Of a stretch of 62,754 bases of DNA, positions 6,484 through 15,221 are shown one piece after another. Below the pieces are notes generated by a model that made no database searches, was not told the DNA's origin, and saw only the letters and a program-made list of their open reading frames with translations. Origin of the DNA: Bacillus sp. FJAT-27245 (GTDB lineage: Bacteria > Bacillota > Bacilli > Bacillales > Cytobacillaceae); the NCBI RefSeq assembly GCF_001273955.1, contig NZ_LIGI01000001.1, forward strand, positions 2,375,032 to 2,437,785, in the 5' to 3' direction. The position numbers were made by a program, and so were the translations under genes. Position 1 is the stretch's first letter, and every line of letters starts with the position of its first letter.

Positions 6484-9153
6484 TCACGCGTTCATGACTG
6501 CTGTTTCCGCCGGCTTTCCGTGCCGGATTGTCGCCTGGGCAGCTGCGAGCCGCGCCAATGGCACCCGGAAAGGCGAACAACTTACATAATCCAGGCCTTT
6601 CCTGAAACAGAAATCGATTGAACTCTTTTCTCCCCCATGCTCTCCGCAAATGCCGGTTTTAAGGTTCGGCTTGGTTGTCCGGCCAAGCTTTACGGCCATT
6701 TCGACGAGTTTCCCAACTCCAGTCTGGTCGAGGACAGCAAAAGGATTATCCGGCAATACCTTTCTTTCTATATACGTTTGCAGGAATTTCCCCTCCGCGT
6801 CATCACGGCTGTATCCAAACGTTGTCTGGGTCAAGTCATTTGTACCGAAGGAGAAGAAATCCGCTTCCGAGGCAATTTCGTCCGCCGTTAAGGCAGCCCT
6901 CGGTATTTCAATCATCGTACCAACAGTATATTCAAAATCCCTGCCAGTTTCCTCTTTTATTTGTGAAGCAGCGTCAATTACGAGCTGGCGCATCTCCTTA
7001 AGCTCGTGGACATGGCCGACGAGAGGAATCATGATTTCAGGTTTCACATCAAAGCCTTTTTCCGCCGAAGCCGCCGCAGCGTAGAAGATGGCTTTTGCCT
7101 GCATCAAATAAATTTCCGGATTAACCATCCCGAGACGGCATCCCCTGTGGCCGAGCATCGGGTTGAACTCTTCAAGCTGCCTGACCTTCCGGAGCATGTG
7201 TTCCTTTTCCTTAAGTTCATCGGAATCAGGCTGAAGGATTTGCAGTTTCGTAATGTCGACGAGCAATTCCTCTTTGTCAGGCATGAACTCATGAAGCGGT
7301 GGGTCGAGGAGGCGGATTGTGACCGGGAGTCCCTTCATTACCTCAAAAATGCCTTCAAAATCACCCTGTTGCATCGGGAGAAGCTTTTCGAGCGCTGCGC
7401 TTCGCTCTTCAAAACTTTCGGACAAAATCATTTCCTGGACAATCGGAACCCTTGCCGCGTCCATAAACATATGCTCAGTCCTGACAAGGCCGATTCCCTC
7501 CGCCCCAAACTCCAATGCCTTGCGAGCATCTTCAGGATTATCGCCATTTGCCCTTACGGAGATAGCGCGAATTTCATCTGCCCACGAAAGCAGGAGTTTG
7601 AATTCATCCGATAGTTCAGGCTCAATCATCGGAATCTCTCCAAGCATAATTTCACCAGTGCTGCCATCGATCGTGATAATATCGCCGTAATTTACGACAG
7701 TTCCATCAACTGAAAAAAGTTTGTTCTTCAAGTCGATCTTCAATACTTCGCAGCCGCATACGCATGCTTTACCCATTCCCCTTGCAACTACTGCGGCGTG
7801 GCTTGTCATCCCGCCCCTGCTTGTGACAACGGCTTGCGCAGCAATAATTCCATGAATATCATCCGGGGTCGTTTCCGGGCGGACAAGGATAACTTTTTTC
7901 CCTTCTTTTGTAAGGCTCTCTGCTTCATCCGCTTCAAAAACGACTTTTCCTGACGCCGCGCCAGGTGATGCCGGCAGGCCCTTTGCAATCCTGACCCTTT
8001 CAAATTTATCATCAATGCGGCGGTGGAGAAGTTGATTGAGCTGGTCAGGGTCGACACGCAGCAGTGCTTCCTCCTTTGAGATCAAGCCTTCCGCCACCAT
8101 TTCTACAGCAATCCGAATTGCGGCCTGCGCTGTCCTTTTTCCTGTACGGGTCTGGAGGATATACAATTTCCCCTTTTCTACTGTGAATTCAATATCCTGC
8201 ATGTCAAGGTAGTGCTTCTCAAGCTTTTCGCATGTCTCGGTAAACTGCCTGTAAACTTCGGGCATTTCCGCTTTAAGCTCGGAAATCGGCCTTGGCGTGC
8301 GGATTCCTGCGACGACATCTTCTCCCTGGGCATTCATTAAAAATTCTCCATAAAGGAGCGCTTCGCCTGTAGAAGGGTTGCGGGTGAAGGCGACGCCTGT
8401 GCCGGAATCATTCCCCATATTTCCAAAAACCATACTCTGAATATTTACGGCTGTTCCAAGATGGTCCGGGATTTTGTTCAAGCGTCTGTAGACGATGGCA
8501 CGCTGGTTGTTCCAGGAATTGAAAACCGCATTGATGGACAGGAATAGCTGTTCTTTCGGGTCTTGCGGGAATGGTTGCTTTGTATGCTTCTCAACAATTT
8601 TCTTGTAGCCCTCAATTACCTCCGCCCAATCCTCGGCCTTCATTTCAGGGTCCGAAGAATAGCCCTTGCCTTCACGTACTTCCTCCAGGAATTGTTCGAA
8701 AAAGAACACATCGACATCCAGGACGACATCACTGAACATTTGGATGAACCTTCTGTAGGAATCATACACGAAACGGGGATTGCCGGTCAGTGCGGCCAGG
8801 CCTTCAGCTGTTTCATCGTTCAAGCCTAGATTCAGGATTGTATCCATCATACCAGGCATTGAGAACTTAGAACCTGAACGGACGGATACGAGCAAAGGAT
8901 TGGACGGGTCGCCAAGTTTTTTGCCCATTTCCCCTTCGAGTTTTCGAAGCGCTTCTAAAACCTGGTCCGTTACTTCGTGAGGAATATTTTCCCCTGATTC
9001 GTAGTAGGCATTGCACGCTTCGGTTGAAATAGTAAATCCAAAAGGAACAGGCAGCCCAATTCTTGTCATTTCCGCGAGATTGGCCCCTTTTCCGCCAAGC
9101 AAATCTTTCATTTCGCTATTGCCTTCATTAAATAAGTAAACAAATTTTTTCAT
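6484..9153 (-). CDS. ppdK: pyruvate, phosphate dikinase
   Basis: Interconverts pyruvate + ATP + Pi with PEP + AMP + PPi; a cytosolic enzyme of 889 aa, the usual bacterial length. It has an N-terminal ATP-grasp nucleotide domain (GGKGANLAEM near 22), the swivelling phosphohistidine domain with GGMTSHAAVVARGMG near 455 (His is the phosphocarrier), and a C-terminal PEP/pyruvate barrel ending TGICGEHGGE with the catalytic Cys. Its ATG overlaps the yqfL stop (ATGA) after GGAGAGGAG, so the two are translationally coupled. It is the last gene of ccpN-yqfL-ppdK, which suggests a PEP-synthesising role under gluconeogenic conditions. Confidence 0.98.
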   Translation of the reverse strand: MKKFVYLFNEGNSEMKDLLGGKGANLAEMTRIGLPVPFGFTISTEACNAYYESGENIPHEVTDQVLEALRKLEGEMGKKLGDPSNPLLVSVRSGSKFSMPGMMDTILNLGLNDETAEGLAALTGNPRFVYDSYRRFIQMFSDVVLDVDVFFFEQFLEEVREGKGYSSDPEMKAEDWAEVIEGYKKIVEKHTKQPFPQDPKEQLFLSINAVFNSWNNQRAIVYRRLNKIPDHLGTAVNIQSMVFGNMGNDSGTGVAFTRNPSTGEALLYGEFLMNAQGEDVVAGIRTPRPISELKAEMPEVYRQFTETCEKLEKHYLDMQDIEFTVEKGKLYILQTRTGKRTAQAAIRIAVEMVAEGLISKEEALLRVDPDQLNQLLHRRIDDKFERVRIAKGLPASPGAASGKVVFEADEAESLTKEGKKVILVRPETTPDDIHGIIAAQAVVTSRGGMTSHAAVVARGMGKACVCGCEVLKIDLKNKLFSVDGTVVNYGDIITIDGSTGEIMLGEIPMIEPELSDEFKLLLSWADEIRAISVRANGDNPEDARKALEFGAEGIGLVRTEHMFMDAARVPIVQEMILSESFEERSAALEKLLPMQQGDFEGIFEVMKGLPVTIRLLDPPLHEFMPDKEELLVDITKLQILQPDSDELKEKEHMLRKVRQLEEFNPMLGHRGCRLGMVNPEIYLMQAKAIFYAAAASAEKGFDVKPEIMIPLVGHVHELKEMRQLVIDAASQIKEETGRDFEYTVGTMIEIPRAALTADEIASEADFFSFGTNDLTQTTFGYSRDDAEGKFLQTYIERKVLPDNPFAVLDQTGVGKLVEMAVKLGRTTKPNLKTGICGEHGGEKSSIDFCFRKGLDYVSCSPFRVPLARLAAAQATIRHGKPAETAVMNA

Positions 9154-9983
9154 CTCTTTGAGCTCCTCTCCAATTTAAGTACATCCACAATGAGGCTGGC
9201 TGTTTCTTCGACCGCCTTATTCGAAACGTTGATCACCGGGCAGCCGACGCGCTTCATAATCTTTTCGGCGTAATCGAGCTCTTCCAATATTCGCTCGAAG
9301 CTGGCGTAATTGGCCTGGGAAGTAAGGCCAAGCGCTTTCAACCGTTCAATCCTGATGGCATTAAGTTTGTCAGGTGTTATGATAAGCCCGACACATTTTC
9401 CCCTTTGAAGCGAAAAAATTTCATCCGGAGGCGCGACCTCAGGAACTAGTGGTACATTTGCAACCTTGTATCGCTGATGCGCCAAATACATTGATAATGG
9501 TGTTTTTGACGTTCTGGAAACGCCAATCAGAACGATATCAGCTTTGGCAATCCCCCGGGAATCACGGCCATCATCATACTTAACTGCGAATTCTATTGCT
9601 TCGATTTTCCTGAAATAGTCATCATCGAGCTTTCTCATGAGGCCCGGACGATGCCTCGGGTGCTTGTTAAACCTTTTAACAAACGCGTCCATGAGCGGGT
9701 TCAGCAAGTCAATAGCCGTAATGCCTTCCTCCTCCGCCCTTCTATCAAGATAGTCCTTAAGGGAAGGGACAACCAAGGTATAGGCAATCAGCGACTTATG
9801 CTTCTTGGCAAGCAATAGCGCATCCTCCAAGTCTTCGGTATCCTCAACATACGAATTTCTTCGGATATCGACATGCCCTCCATTAAATTGGGACGCGACG
9901 GCCTTAACAACCATTTCAGCTGTTTCCCCGACCGAATCGGATATAACATACACGATTTCCTTTTCCGCCAATTCTCTTTTCAC
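9150..9983 (-). CDS. yqfL: PPDK regulatory protein, bifunctional Ser/Thr kinase and phosphorylase
   Basis: A member of the DUF299/PDRP family, 277 aa. These proteins inactivate PPDK or PEP synthase by ADP-dependent phosphorylation of a threonine beside the catalytic His, and reactivate it by Pi-dependent dephosphorylation. The family P-loop is seen as GVSRTSKTPLSMYLA near residue 155. The N-terminus IVYVISDSVGETAEMVVKA is characteristic. It lies 6 bp after ccpN and overlaps ppdK by 4 bp, so in this genome the B. subtilis orphan YqfL sits directly with its presumed substrate. Confidence 0.95.
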   Translation of the reverse strand: MKRELAEKEIVYVISDSVGETAEMVVKAVASQFNGGHVDIRRNSYVEDTEDLEDALLLAKKHKSLIAYTLVVPSLKDYLDRRAEEEGITAIDLLNPLMDAFVKRFNKHPRHRPGLMRKLDDDYFRKIEAIEFAVKYDDGRDSRGIAKADIVLIGVSRTSKTPLSMYLAHQRYKVANVPLVPEVAPPDEIFSLQRGKCVGLIITPDKLNAIRIERLKALGLTSQANYASFERILEELDYAEKIMKRVGCPVINVSNKAVEETASLIVDVLKLERSSKR

Positions 9984-9989
9984 TCCTTA

Positions 9990-10625
9990 TCAAGGCCACT
10001 GCCCCGCAATCTCCAGGTATGCCTTTACAATGGTTGTTTTGGTAATCCTTCCGACGACCGAATATGTATGGGTGGTTTTGTCCACTTCTTTTACTACCGG
10101 AAGGGAATCAATTTGGGAATCCATCATTTTCCTGGCTGCGTCAAGAAGCGTATCATCCTGTCCGACCATAACGATATTTGGCATCCTGGTCATGATGATG
10201 CTAACCGGTATTTCCTCAGGACTCCTCGTCCCAATGGAAGCACGAAGCAAATCTTTCCTTGATAAGACGCCTGCCAGATGGCCGCTATCATCAACCACAT
10301 ACAGGGTTCCGACATCTTCCAAGAACAGCTGGACGATTGCATCGTAAACGGAAGCCGATTTCTGGACAACAATTGGGTGGGCTTTATATTCAGATATGGC
10401 CTTTTGCACTGTACCCCGGACGATCGCTTGCGGAGGGGCGTTCCTGCTCAGGTAATATCCAACCCTGGGCCGGGCGTCAATAGATCCTGCCATTGTTAAA
10501 ATGGCCAAATCAGGCCTAAGAGCCGCTCTTGAAAGCGAAAGCTTTTCGGCGATTTGTTTTCCTGTAATCGGCCCGGAAGCCTTGATGATTTCAATGATTT
10601 CCTCCTGCCGTTTGGACAGTTTAAT
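9990..10625 (-). CDS. ccpN: CcpN-type transcriptional repressor, probable ATT start
   Basis: A DNA-binding regulator of gluconeogenic genes in Bacillus (represses gapB and pckA on glycolytic carbon). It has an N-terminal HTH (GKQIAEKLSLSRAALRPDLA, about 20-40) and two CBS domains (about 80-210) that sense nucleotides. The excellent GGGAGGTG Shine-Dalgarno at 10633-10640 sits only 7 nt before an in-frame ATT (10625-10623). Starting there gives 211 aa, matching the B. subtilis protein length. The only conventional alternative is a TTG at 10661 with no visible ribosome binding site and twelve extra non-conserved residues that would include the Shine-Dalgarno. I therefore prefer ATT. It heads the operon with yqfL and ppdK. 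Confidence 0.9.
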   Translation of the reverse strand: MKLSKRQEEIIEIIKASGPITGKQIAEKLSLSRAALRPDLAILTMAGSIDARPRVGYYLSRNAPPQAIVRGTVQKAISEYKAHPIVVQKSASVYDAIVQLFLEDVGTLYVVDDSGHLAGVLSRKDLLRASIGTRSPEEIPVSIIMTRMPNIVMVGQDDTLLDAARKMMDSQIDSLPVVKEVDKTTHTYSVVGRITKTTIVKAYLEIAGQWP

Positions 10626-10797
10626 TTTAGAACACCTCCCAATTAGACATCCTAATGGCAAGCTTAAAAGCTTAATAGTTTAAATGTGTTACCATTTTTC
10701 TTAATTAGTATATTACATTTAACCGAGAATGGAAACTTTTAAGCGAAATAATTTATGTCTATTTTGTTAACAAGGAGTGTTTTCGATATATGCTATA

Positions 10798-12198
10798 CTA
10801 ATCGTCAAATAATCCCATGCTCAGCTGCTCCCCAATTTCCTGGGAGCGTACCGGATTCTTATTTCGCTTTTTTCCCGCTTTTTCGGCCGCCAGTTTAATC
10901 GTTTTGAAAAGGTGATCCGGATCTTTTACCGGAACCGGATACCCAAGCTTATAAAAACCCGGATACCGCCATGGTTCATGCACATACTTTGCAGGCAGTC
11001 TTGCTAATTCAGGGATATGCCTTTTAATAAAAGCTCCTTCGCTATCAAGCTTCCTTCCCACCCTTACTGGATGATAATACCGCGACATACCCTTCCCGGA
11101 AAAAGACACGCATAACTCAAGTTCGCGGTCGAGAATGCATGGATCATAATCCTGAAGAAGGCGTCCAAGAAATTCCTTAGCAAGCTGTTTTTCCAGCTGT
11201 AGCCCATTGCATAAAAAGAAGGCCAAAACAGCCCTGAGGCTATATGGTAGCCAGCCGGTTTTTGTTAAAGAAACAACCGCGGCATCAATGATCGGAATGC
11301 CGGTCCGCCCAGATTGAATCCGTTCCTTTACATCTTGGTCCCACATTTCACCTTCAATAAAAAGTTGTCCATTTTTTCCTGGAAAGCCGCTTTCGTAAGC
11401 AAGGAACCGCTTGTAAAGACTGTCGAGAAAAGAATGTAGCGCTTTCCTCGCATCCTCAGTCTTTGCTTCCTTTAATTCGCCCAAGGTTTTCTTGACAACC
11501 GTTTTAAGCGAAACATTTCCCCAGGCCAAATAAGGGGACAACCTGCTCGAATCATTCGACGCTTTTAAAAGTTCTTCACCGCTTCTTCCGTATCTCATGA
11601 ACCTCCCCTGGATAAACGAGTGCAATGTTTCCTCGGCGTTCCGCTCCCCGCCGGGCTGCCCCATTGGAATTAATTCTCCGGGAACGTGATATTTACGGAA
11701 TTTACGGTTGGGCTCGGATAGCCAATCGGGAAGCCGTTTCGGGATCCGGAAATTAGGCGGGGCCAATTCGCACGATTCCTCGAAAACCTTTATCCAGTTT
11801 GATTTTGATTGAATGGTTGCCGTTCCAGCTGTAATGGAAGGAGCCTCCTCGAACGAAATGCCGCTTTTTTTCAGCGATTCGCCTACTATACTTCCTGACA
11901 GTTCATTGCTTTTATGAATAAAGACCCGAATTGGCCCGTATTCATTCTCCAATTTCCTGAACACATCCACTGCTTCGCCTATTGTTACAAAAAGGCATCC
12001 GCCGAGTTCGGAAAGCCGGCGGGACAGTTCTTCCAGGCTTTCGAATACAAATGCGTAATGCCGCGCTGAAAGAATCCCCCCTTGCCAAAAGGAAGGCTCG
12101 ATAATATACAAAGGAAGCACTTCACCGTATTTTGCAGCCATCACAAGCGGCAAATGGTCGTTCACCCTCAGATCCCGCCTATACCAAACAATATTCAT
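10798..12198 (-). CDS. phr: deoxyribodipyrimidine photolyase
   Basis: Light-driven repair of cyclobutane pyrimidine dimers; 466 aa, usual for class I CPD photolyases. The N-terminal antenna domain starts IVWYRRDLRVNDHLPL. The C-terminal FAD domain is seen in WGNVSLKTVV, the region before WDQDVKERIQSGRTGIPIIDAA, and RELELCVSFSGKGMSRYYHPVRVGRKLD. The spacing of some FAD-contact residues differs from E. coli PhrB, so a cryptochrome-like relative is possible. The ATG directly follows the stop codon of a possible 34-aa membrane peptide gene (TAGATG), suggesting coupling. Confidence 0.88.
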   Translation of the reverse strand: MNIVWYRRDLRVNDHLPLVMAAKYGEVLPLYIIEPSFWQGGILSARHYAFVFESLEELSRRLSELGGCLFVTIGEAVDVFRKLENEYGPIRVFIHKSNELSGSIVGESLKKSGISFEEAPSITAGTATIQSKSNWIKVFEESCELAPPNFRIPKRLPDWLSEPNRKFRKYHVPGELIPMGQPGGERNAEETLHSFIQGRFMRYGRSGEELLKASNDSSRLSPYLAWGNVSLKTVVKKTLGELKEAKTEDARKALHSFLDSLYKRFLAYESGFPGKNGQLFIEGEMWDQDVKERIQSGRTGIPIIDAAVVSLTKTGWLPYSLRAVLAFFLCNGLQLEKQLAKEFLGRLLQDYDPCILDRELELCVSFSGKGMSRYYHPVRVGRKLDSEGAFIKRHIPELARLPAKYVHEPWRYPGFYKLGYPVPVKDPDHLFKTIKLAAEKAGKKRNKNPVRSQEIGEQLSMGLFDD

Positions 12199-12303
12199 CT
12201 AGCTTTCCCACCAATCAAAAAAGATTTGTAATACATTACCCGCCATGCCGAGAAGAAATAGCAAAAAGCCGGCAATGCAGGGAAATATCCACAAATATTT
12301 CAC
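12199..12303 (-). CDS. possible 34-aa membrane peptide preceding phr
   Basis: A GTG-initiated frame encodes a 34-residue peptide starting KYLWIFPCIAGFLLFLLG after the initiator and ending FFDWWES. It is one clean transmembrane helix with an aromatic, acidic end. Its TAG stop abuts the phr ATG without a gap. No strong Shine-Dalgarno precedes the GTG, which lowers confidence. I do not recognise the family. Confidence 0.4.
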   Translation of the reverse strand: MKYLWIFPCIAGFLLFLLGMAGNVLQIFFDWWES

Positions 12304-12370
12304 TGGCATTGGCCGTATGTCCGCTATAGACTAGTACAGGAATGAATGAATAACCAAACGAGGTGTCCTA

Positions 12371-13189
12371 ATGCGAAAAACCGCCTTGCAAATCGTGGCC
12401 TTAACCTTTTTTACGATGGGAATGGCCTATGCACTAAATTCCTTTTTAATTCCCCATCAAGTGCTGACAGGCGGGGTTGCGGGAATGGCGATTATTATCA
12501 ATAATTTTGTGCCGATCAGTACTGGCTGGATTATCCTTGGCATCAACTTGCCTTTGTTTGTACTCGGCTATTTTCATCTCGGAAGGAAATTTCTCGTCTA
12601 TACAATTTATTCCGTCCTGCTCCTTTCATTTCTGATGAAGATACTTCCTGTCCATGCCTTTAGCGATGATTTATTGCTCTCGGGCATTTTCGGGGGCGTC
12701 CTTTTTGGGACAAGCGTCGGAGGCTTGATCAGGTTCGGGGGGTCGGCTGGCGGAATTGATATCATCAGCATCATCCTGGCAAGGAAAAAGGACTTGCCCG
12801 TCGGGGTCCTGATCACGTGGATCAATCTTCTTGTCGTCCTAACCTCGGGGCTTGTGTTCGGGGTGGACAAAACCCTGTATACCCTATTCACCATTTTCGC
12901 TTCGGGCCGCGCGGTAGATACAATCCACACGAGCCATACAAAGCTTGTTGTAACGATTGTTTCTGAAAAATGGACTGAATTGAATGAGGCCCTTCTTCGC
13001 CTGCATCAGCGCGGCATAACGATGACAGACGCTGAAGGGGGATACACGCATGCGCCAAAGAAAGTGCTGACAACCGTAATAACAAAATACGAATTAACAG
13101 AAACAAAGGATACCATCAAAAAGACAGATCCAGGTGCTTTTGTCCATATTACGAAAGCCATTGAGGTTATGGGGAGATTCAGGAGATAA
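12371..13189 (+). CDS. YitT-family membrane protein (DUF161 + DUF2179)
   Basis: An integral membrane protein of 272 aa with five or six helices in the first 180 residues containing the glycine-rich repeats GGVAGMAIIINN and GGSAGGIDIISI of DUF161. It ends in a soluble DUF2179 domain (about 195-272, LVVTIVSEKWTELNEALL...). The family is abundant in Bacillus and its biochemical role is unknown; some members affect spore or envelope traits. The ATG at 12371 has GAGGTG 5 nt upstream. It is transcribed divergently from phr. Confidence 0.92.
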   Translation: MRKTALQIVALTFFTMGMAYALNSFLIPHQVLTGGVAGMAIIINNFVPISTGWIILGINLPLFVLGYFHLGRKFLVYTIYSVLLLSFLMKILPVHAFSDDLLLSGIFGGVLFGTSVGGLIRFGGSAGGIDIISIILARKKDLPVGVLITWINLLVVLTSGLVFGVDKTLYTLFTIFASGRAVDTIHTSHTKLVVTIVSEKWTELNEALLRLHQRGITMTDAEGGYTHAPKKVLTTVITKYELTETKDTIKKTDPGAFVHITKAIEVMGRFRR

Positions 13190-13208
13190 AATTTATACAC
13201 GAATAGAA

Positions 13209-13240
13209 AAGGCGGAAACCCGATAATCAGGTTTCCGCCC
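13209..13240. terminator. terminator between convergent yitT-like gene and exoA
   Basis: Perfect arms GGCGGAAACC and GGTTTCCGCC (about 13211-13238) with flanking A and T runs; it can serve both convergent genes. Confidence 0.85.
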
Positions 13241-13998
13241 TATTTTAATTCCAAAATAACGGGGCAATGGTCGCTGCCCATGATATAACAATCGATATGC
13301 GCGTTTTTCAGCCGTCCCTCTAGCTTTTTGGAAACAATGAAATAATCAATGCGCCAGCCGATATTCCGCTCCCTGACCTTGCTCATATACGACCACCATG
13401 TATAGGCCCCTTCCCTGTCAGGATAAAAATACCGGTAACTGTCGATAAAACCAGCCTCCAGCAATTCGGACATTTTCGCCCTTTCTTCATCGGTGAAGCC
13501 AGAGTTTCCAACATTCGGCTTCGGGTTTTTCAGATCAATCCATGAATGGGCGACGTTTAAATCCCCGCATAGGATAACCGGCTTTTTCGCTTCCAAATCA
13601 AGCAAGTACCCTCTTATGGCATCCTCCCATTCCAGCCTGTACCCAAGCCGGGCAAGGTCGCGCTGTGAATTAGGGGTGTACACATTTACAAGGAAAAAAT
13701 CTTCGAATTCAAGCGTAATAATCCTTCCTTCGGCTTCCCTATCGGATGAGCCAAGTCCATAACTGACTTCCAACGGCTTTCTTTTTGTAAAAACTGCCGT
13801 TCCTGAATAGCCCTTTTTCTCAGCGTAATTCCAGTATTGATGGTAGCCTTCCAATTCAAGTGAAATTTGCCCGTCCTGGCACTTCGTTTCCTGCAGGCAG
13901 AAAACATCGGCATCCACTTCATGGAAATAATCGAGAAATCCCTTGTTTACACACGCCCGGATTCCATTCACATTCCAGGATATAAGCTTCATTGCCAT
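13240..13998 (-). CDS. exoA: exodeoxyribonuclease III / AP endonuclease
   Basis: Base-excision repair enzyme that incises at abasic sites and trims 3' ends; 252 aa. Family motifs are in order: LISWNVNGIRAC at the N-terminus, DVFCLQETKCQD (metal-binding Glu), VNVYTPNS, CGDLNVAHSWIDL with the catalytic Asp-x-Asn, and GSDHCPVILEL with the terminal Asp-His. It lies head-to-tail with ppiB but is separated from it by a terminator. Mug, two genes away, acts on the same repair pathway. Confidence 0.97.
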   Translation of the reverse strand: MAMKLISWNVNGIRACVNKGFLDYFHEVDADVFCLQETKCQDGQISLELEGYHQYWNYAEKKGYSGTAVFTKRKPLEVSYGLGSSDREAEGRIITLEFEDFFLVNVYTPNSQRDLARLGYRLEWEDAIRGYLLDLEAKKPVILCGDLNVAHSWIDLKNPKPNVGNSGFTDEERAKMSELLEAGFIDSYRYFYPDREGAYTWWSYMSKVRERNIGWRIDYFIVSKKLEGRLKNAHIDCYIMGSDHCPVILELK

Positions 13999-14017
13999 TC
14001 TCCCCCCTATAGGACAA

Positions 14018-14062
14018 TAAAGAAGGGCCTGTCCGGCGATAATCCGGAAGGCCCTTCTGCCA
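14018..14062 (-). terminator. terminator after ppiB
   Basis: Long imperfect hairpin with outer arms AGAAGGGCCT and AGGCCCTTCT and inner CCGG/CCGG (14023-14059). The downstream minus-strand T run is TCTTTATTG. Confidence 0.7.
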
Positions 14063-14068
14063 CCGCTT

Positions 14069-14506
14069 TTAGTCTTCGAATACTTCGACTTTCTCCATTA
14101 CATCGCCATTCCTCATTGCCCTTGCAGCTTCAAGGCCGGAAGTAACCTTCCCGAATACTGTGTGGACTCCATCAAGGTGCGGCTGCGGCTCATGGACAAT
14201 AAAGAACTGGCTTCCGCCTGTATCTTTGCCCGCATGCGCCATAGAAAGCGCGCCGGCCACATGCTTGTGCGGATTGCCTTCTGTTTCACATTTGATTGTG
14301 TAGCCTGGACCGCCCGTTCCTGTTCCATGAGGGCATCCACCTTGGCTTACGAACCCAGGAATCACCCTGTGGAAAGTCAACCCGTTGTAATATCCTTTGT
14401 TTGCCAAAGTTTCAAAGTTCTCGACTGTTCCGGGAGCTTCTTCCGGATATAATTCGAATTCAATTTTTTCACCGTTTTGCATAGTGATTACACCTTTTTT
14501 TCCCAT
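14069..14506 (-). CDS. ppiB: cyclophilin-type peptidyl-prolyl cis-trans isomerase
   Basis: Cytosolic cyclophilin that accelerates prolyl isomerisation during folding; 145 aa, one domain. The active-site block [25 protein letters not shown] (about 50-75) contains the catalytic Arg. [16 protein letters not shown] and [11 protein letters not shown] complete the family pattern. No signal peptide is present. The ATG at 14506 follows AAGGAGAT. Monocistronic by context, with a plus-strand sRNA candidate starting 120 bp beyond its start codon. Confidence 0.97.
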   Translation of the reverse strand: MGKKGVITMQNGEKIEFELYPEEAPGTVENFETLANKGYYNGLTFHRVIPGFVSQGGCPHGTGTGGPGYTIKCETEGNPHKHVAGALSMAHAGKDTGGSQFFIVHEPQPHLDGVHTVFGKVTSGLEAARAMRNGDVMEKVEVFED

Positions 14507-14590
14507 GGTTACATCTCCTTAACATCAGATAACAACTATCATACCATTTCTTTTTGGCTGAATGAAGTATTAAGCGAAACCTTACACAAT

Positions 14591-14620
14591 TTGAAAATTC
14601 CGCGCGTCCCATGATACAAT
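14591..14620 (+). promoter_or_regulatory. promoter of candidate sRNA
   Basis: TTGAAA (14591-14596), 18-nt spacer, TACAAT (14615-14620): a good sigma-A promoter pointing into a hairpin-rich non-coding stretch. Start expected near 14626. Confidence 0.65.
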
Positions 14621-14625
14621 AGCTT

Positions 14626-14709
14626 TGCCTCTTCCGACAATCGCTTGTTGCGGGACACTTAACCAGTTCGGACGGAAGAGGCGGGCGCTTCCTTGTGAGG
14701 CGCCTTTTT
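14626..14709 (+). ncRNA. candidate small RNA, about 84 nt
   Basis: A stand-alone transcription unit: a sigma-A promoter at 14591-14620, then a hairpin with perfect 10-bp arms GCCTCTTCCG (14627-14636) and CGGAAGAGGC (14673-14682). It ends in a terminator GGCGC/GCGCC (14684-14704) and TTTTT. The 36-nt loop holds CTTGTTGCGGGACACTT. The 3' end touches the convergent mug stop codon. I do not recognise an Rfam family. Confidence 0.6.
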
Positions 14710-15220
14710 ACGTTTCTCTTAGCCGGGAAACAAGTCCGGGCAGTTCCTTGTACATTTCCACAATTTCCTCAAGCCTCATCCTCACTAGCCCGCTTGAAGA
14801 AGGCGCGACGAAATCTATAATACCCGGAACAATTGGCTCAGGCTGGATTCCCCACGGAATATCCTTTTTCCGGCTGAACTGTTGATATACGCCTTTTCCA
14901 ACATAGCAAACAATCCGCGGCTTGTACGCCCTGATTTTCTCATTTAGCTTTACCCTGCCCTGGCTATATTCTTCCTTTGTAATTTCGTCGGCGGCACGTG
15001 TCGGGCGCTCAACAATGTTCGTCAGTCCGAGGCCAATATCGGGAAGGAGCCCGTCCTCTTCGGGTTTGAAGAGCCGTGGTGTAATTGACGCTTGGTGAAG
15101 GATTTTCCAGAATCTGTTGTTCGGGTTCGCAAAATGGTGCCCTGTCTCCCCAGAAAGCAGGCTTGGATTAAAGCCAACAAACAGAATATCAAGATTTCCC
15201 CTAAGATGGTCGCTCACCAT
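14708..15220 (-). CDS. mug: mismatch-specific uracil/thymine-DNA glycosylase
   Basis: Excises uracil (and related bases) from G:U or G:T mispairs; 170 aa, a single UDG-fold domain. The family motif I is GFNPSLLSGETGHHFANP near residue 17, where Mug has Asn in place of the UDG Asp. NRFWKILHQASITPRLF follows. The C-terminal motif is PSSSGLVRMRLEE (Mug usually NPSGLS-like). A GGAGGG box lies 10 nt before the ATG at 15220. It acts upstream of ExoA in base-excision repair. Confidence 0.92.
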   Translation of the reverse strand: MVSDHLRGNLDILFVGFNPSLLSGETGHHFANPNNRFWKILHQASITPRLFKPEEDGLLPDIGLGLTNIVERPTRAADEITKEEYSQGRVKLNEKIRAYKPRIVCYVGKGVYQQFSRKKDIPWGIQPEPIVPGIIDFVAPSSSGLVRMRLEEIVEMYKELPGLVSRLRET

Positions 15221-15221
15221 A

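Noticed and set aside
7006-7614. Long plus-strand open frame (202 codons) antisense to ppdK
   Set aside because: A shadow of a highly conserved coding gene on the other strand.
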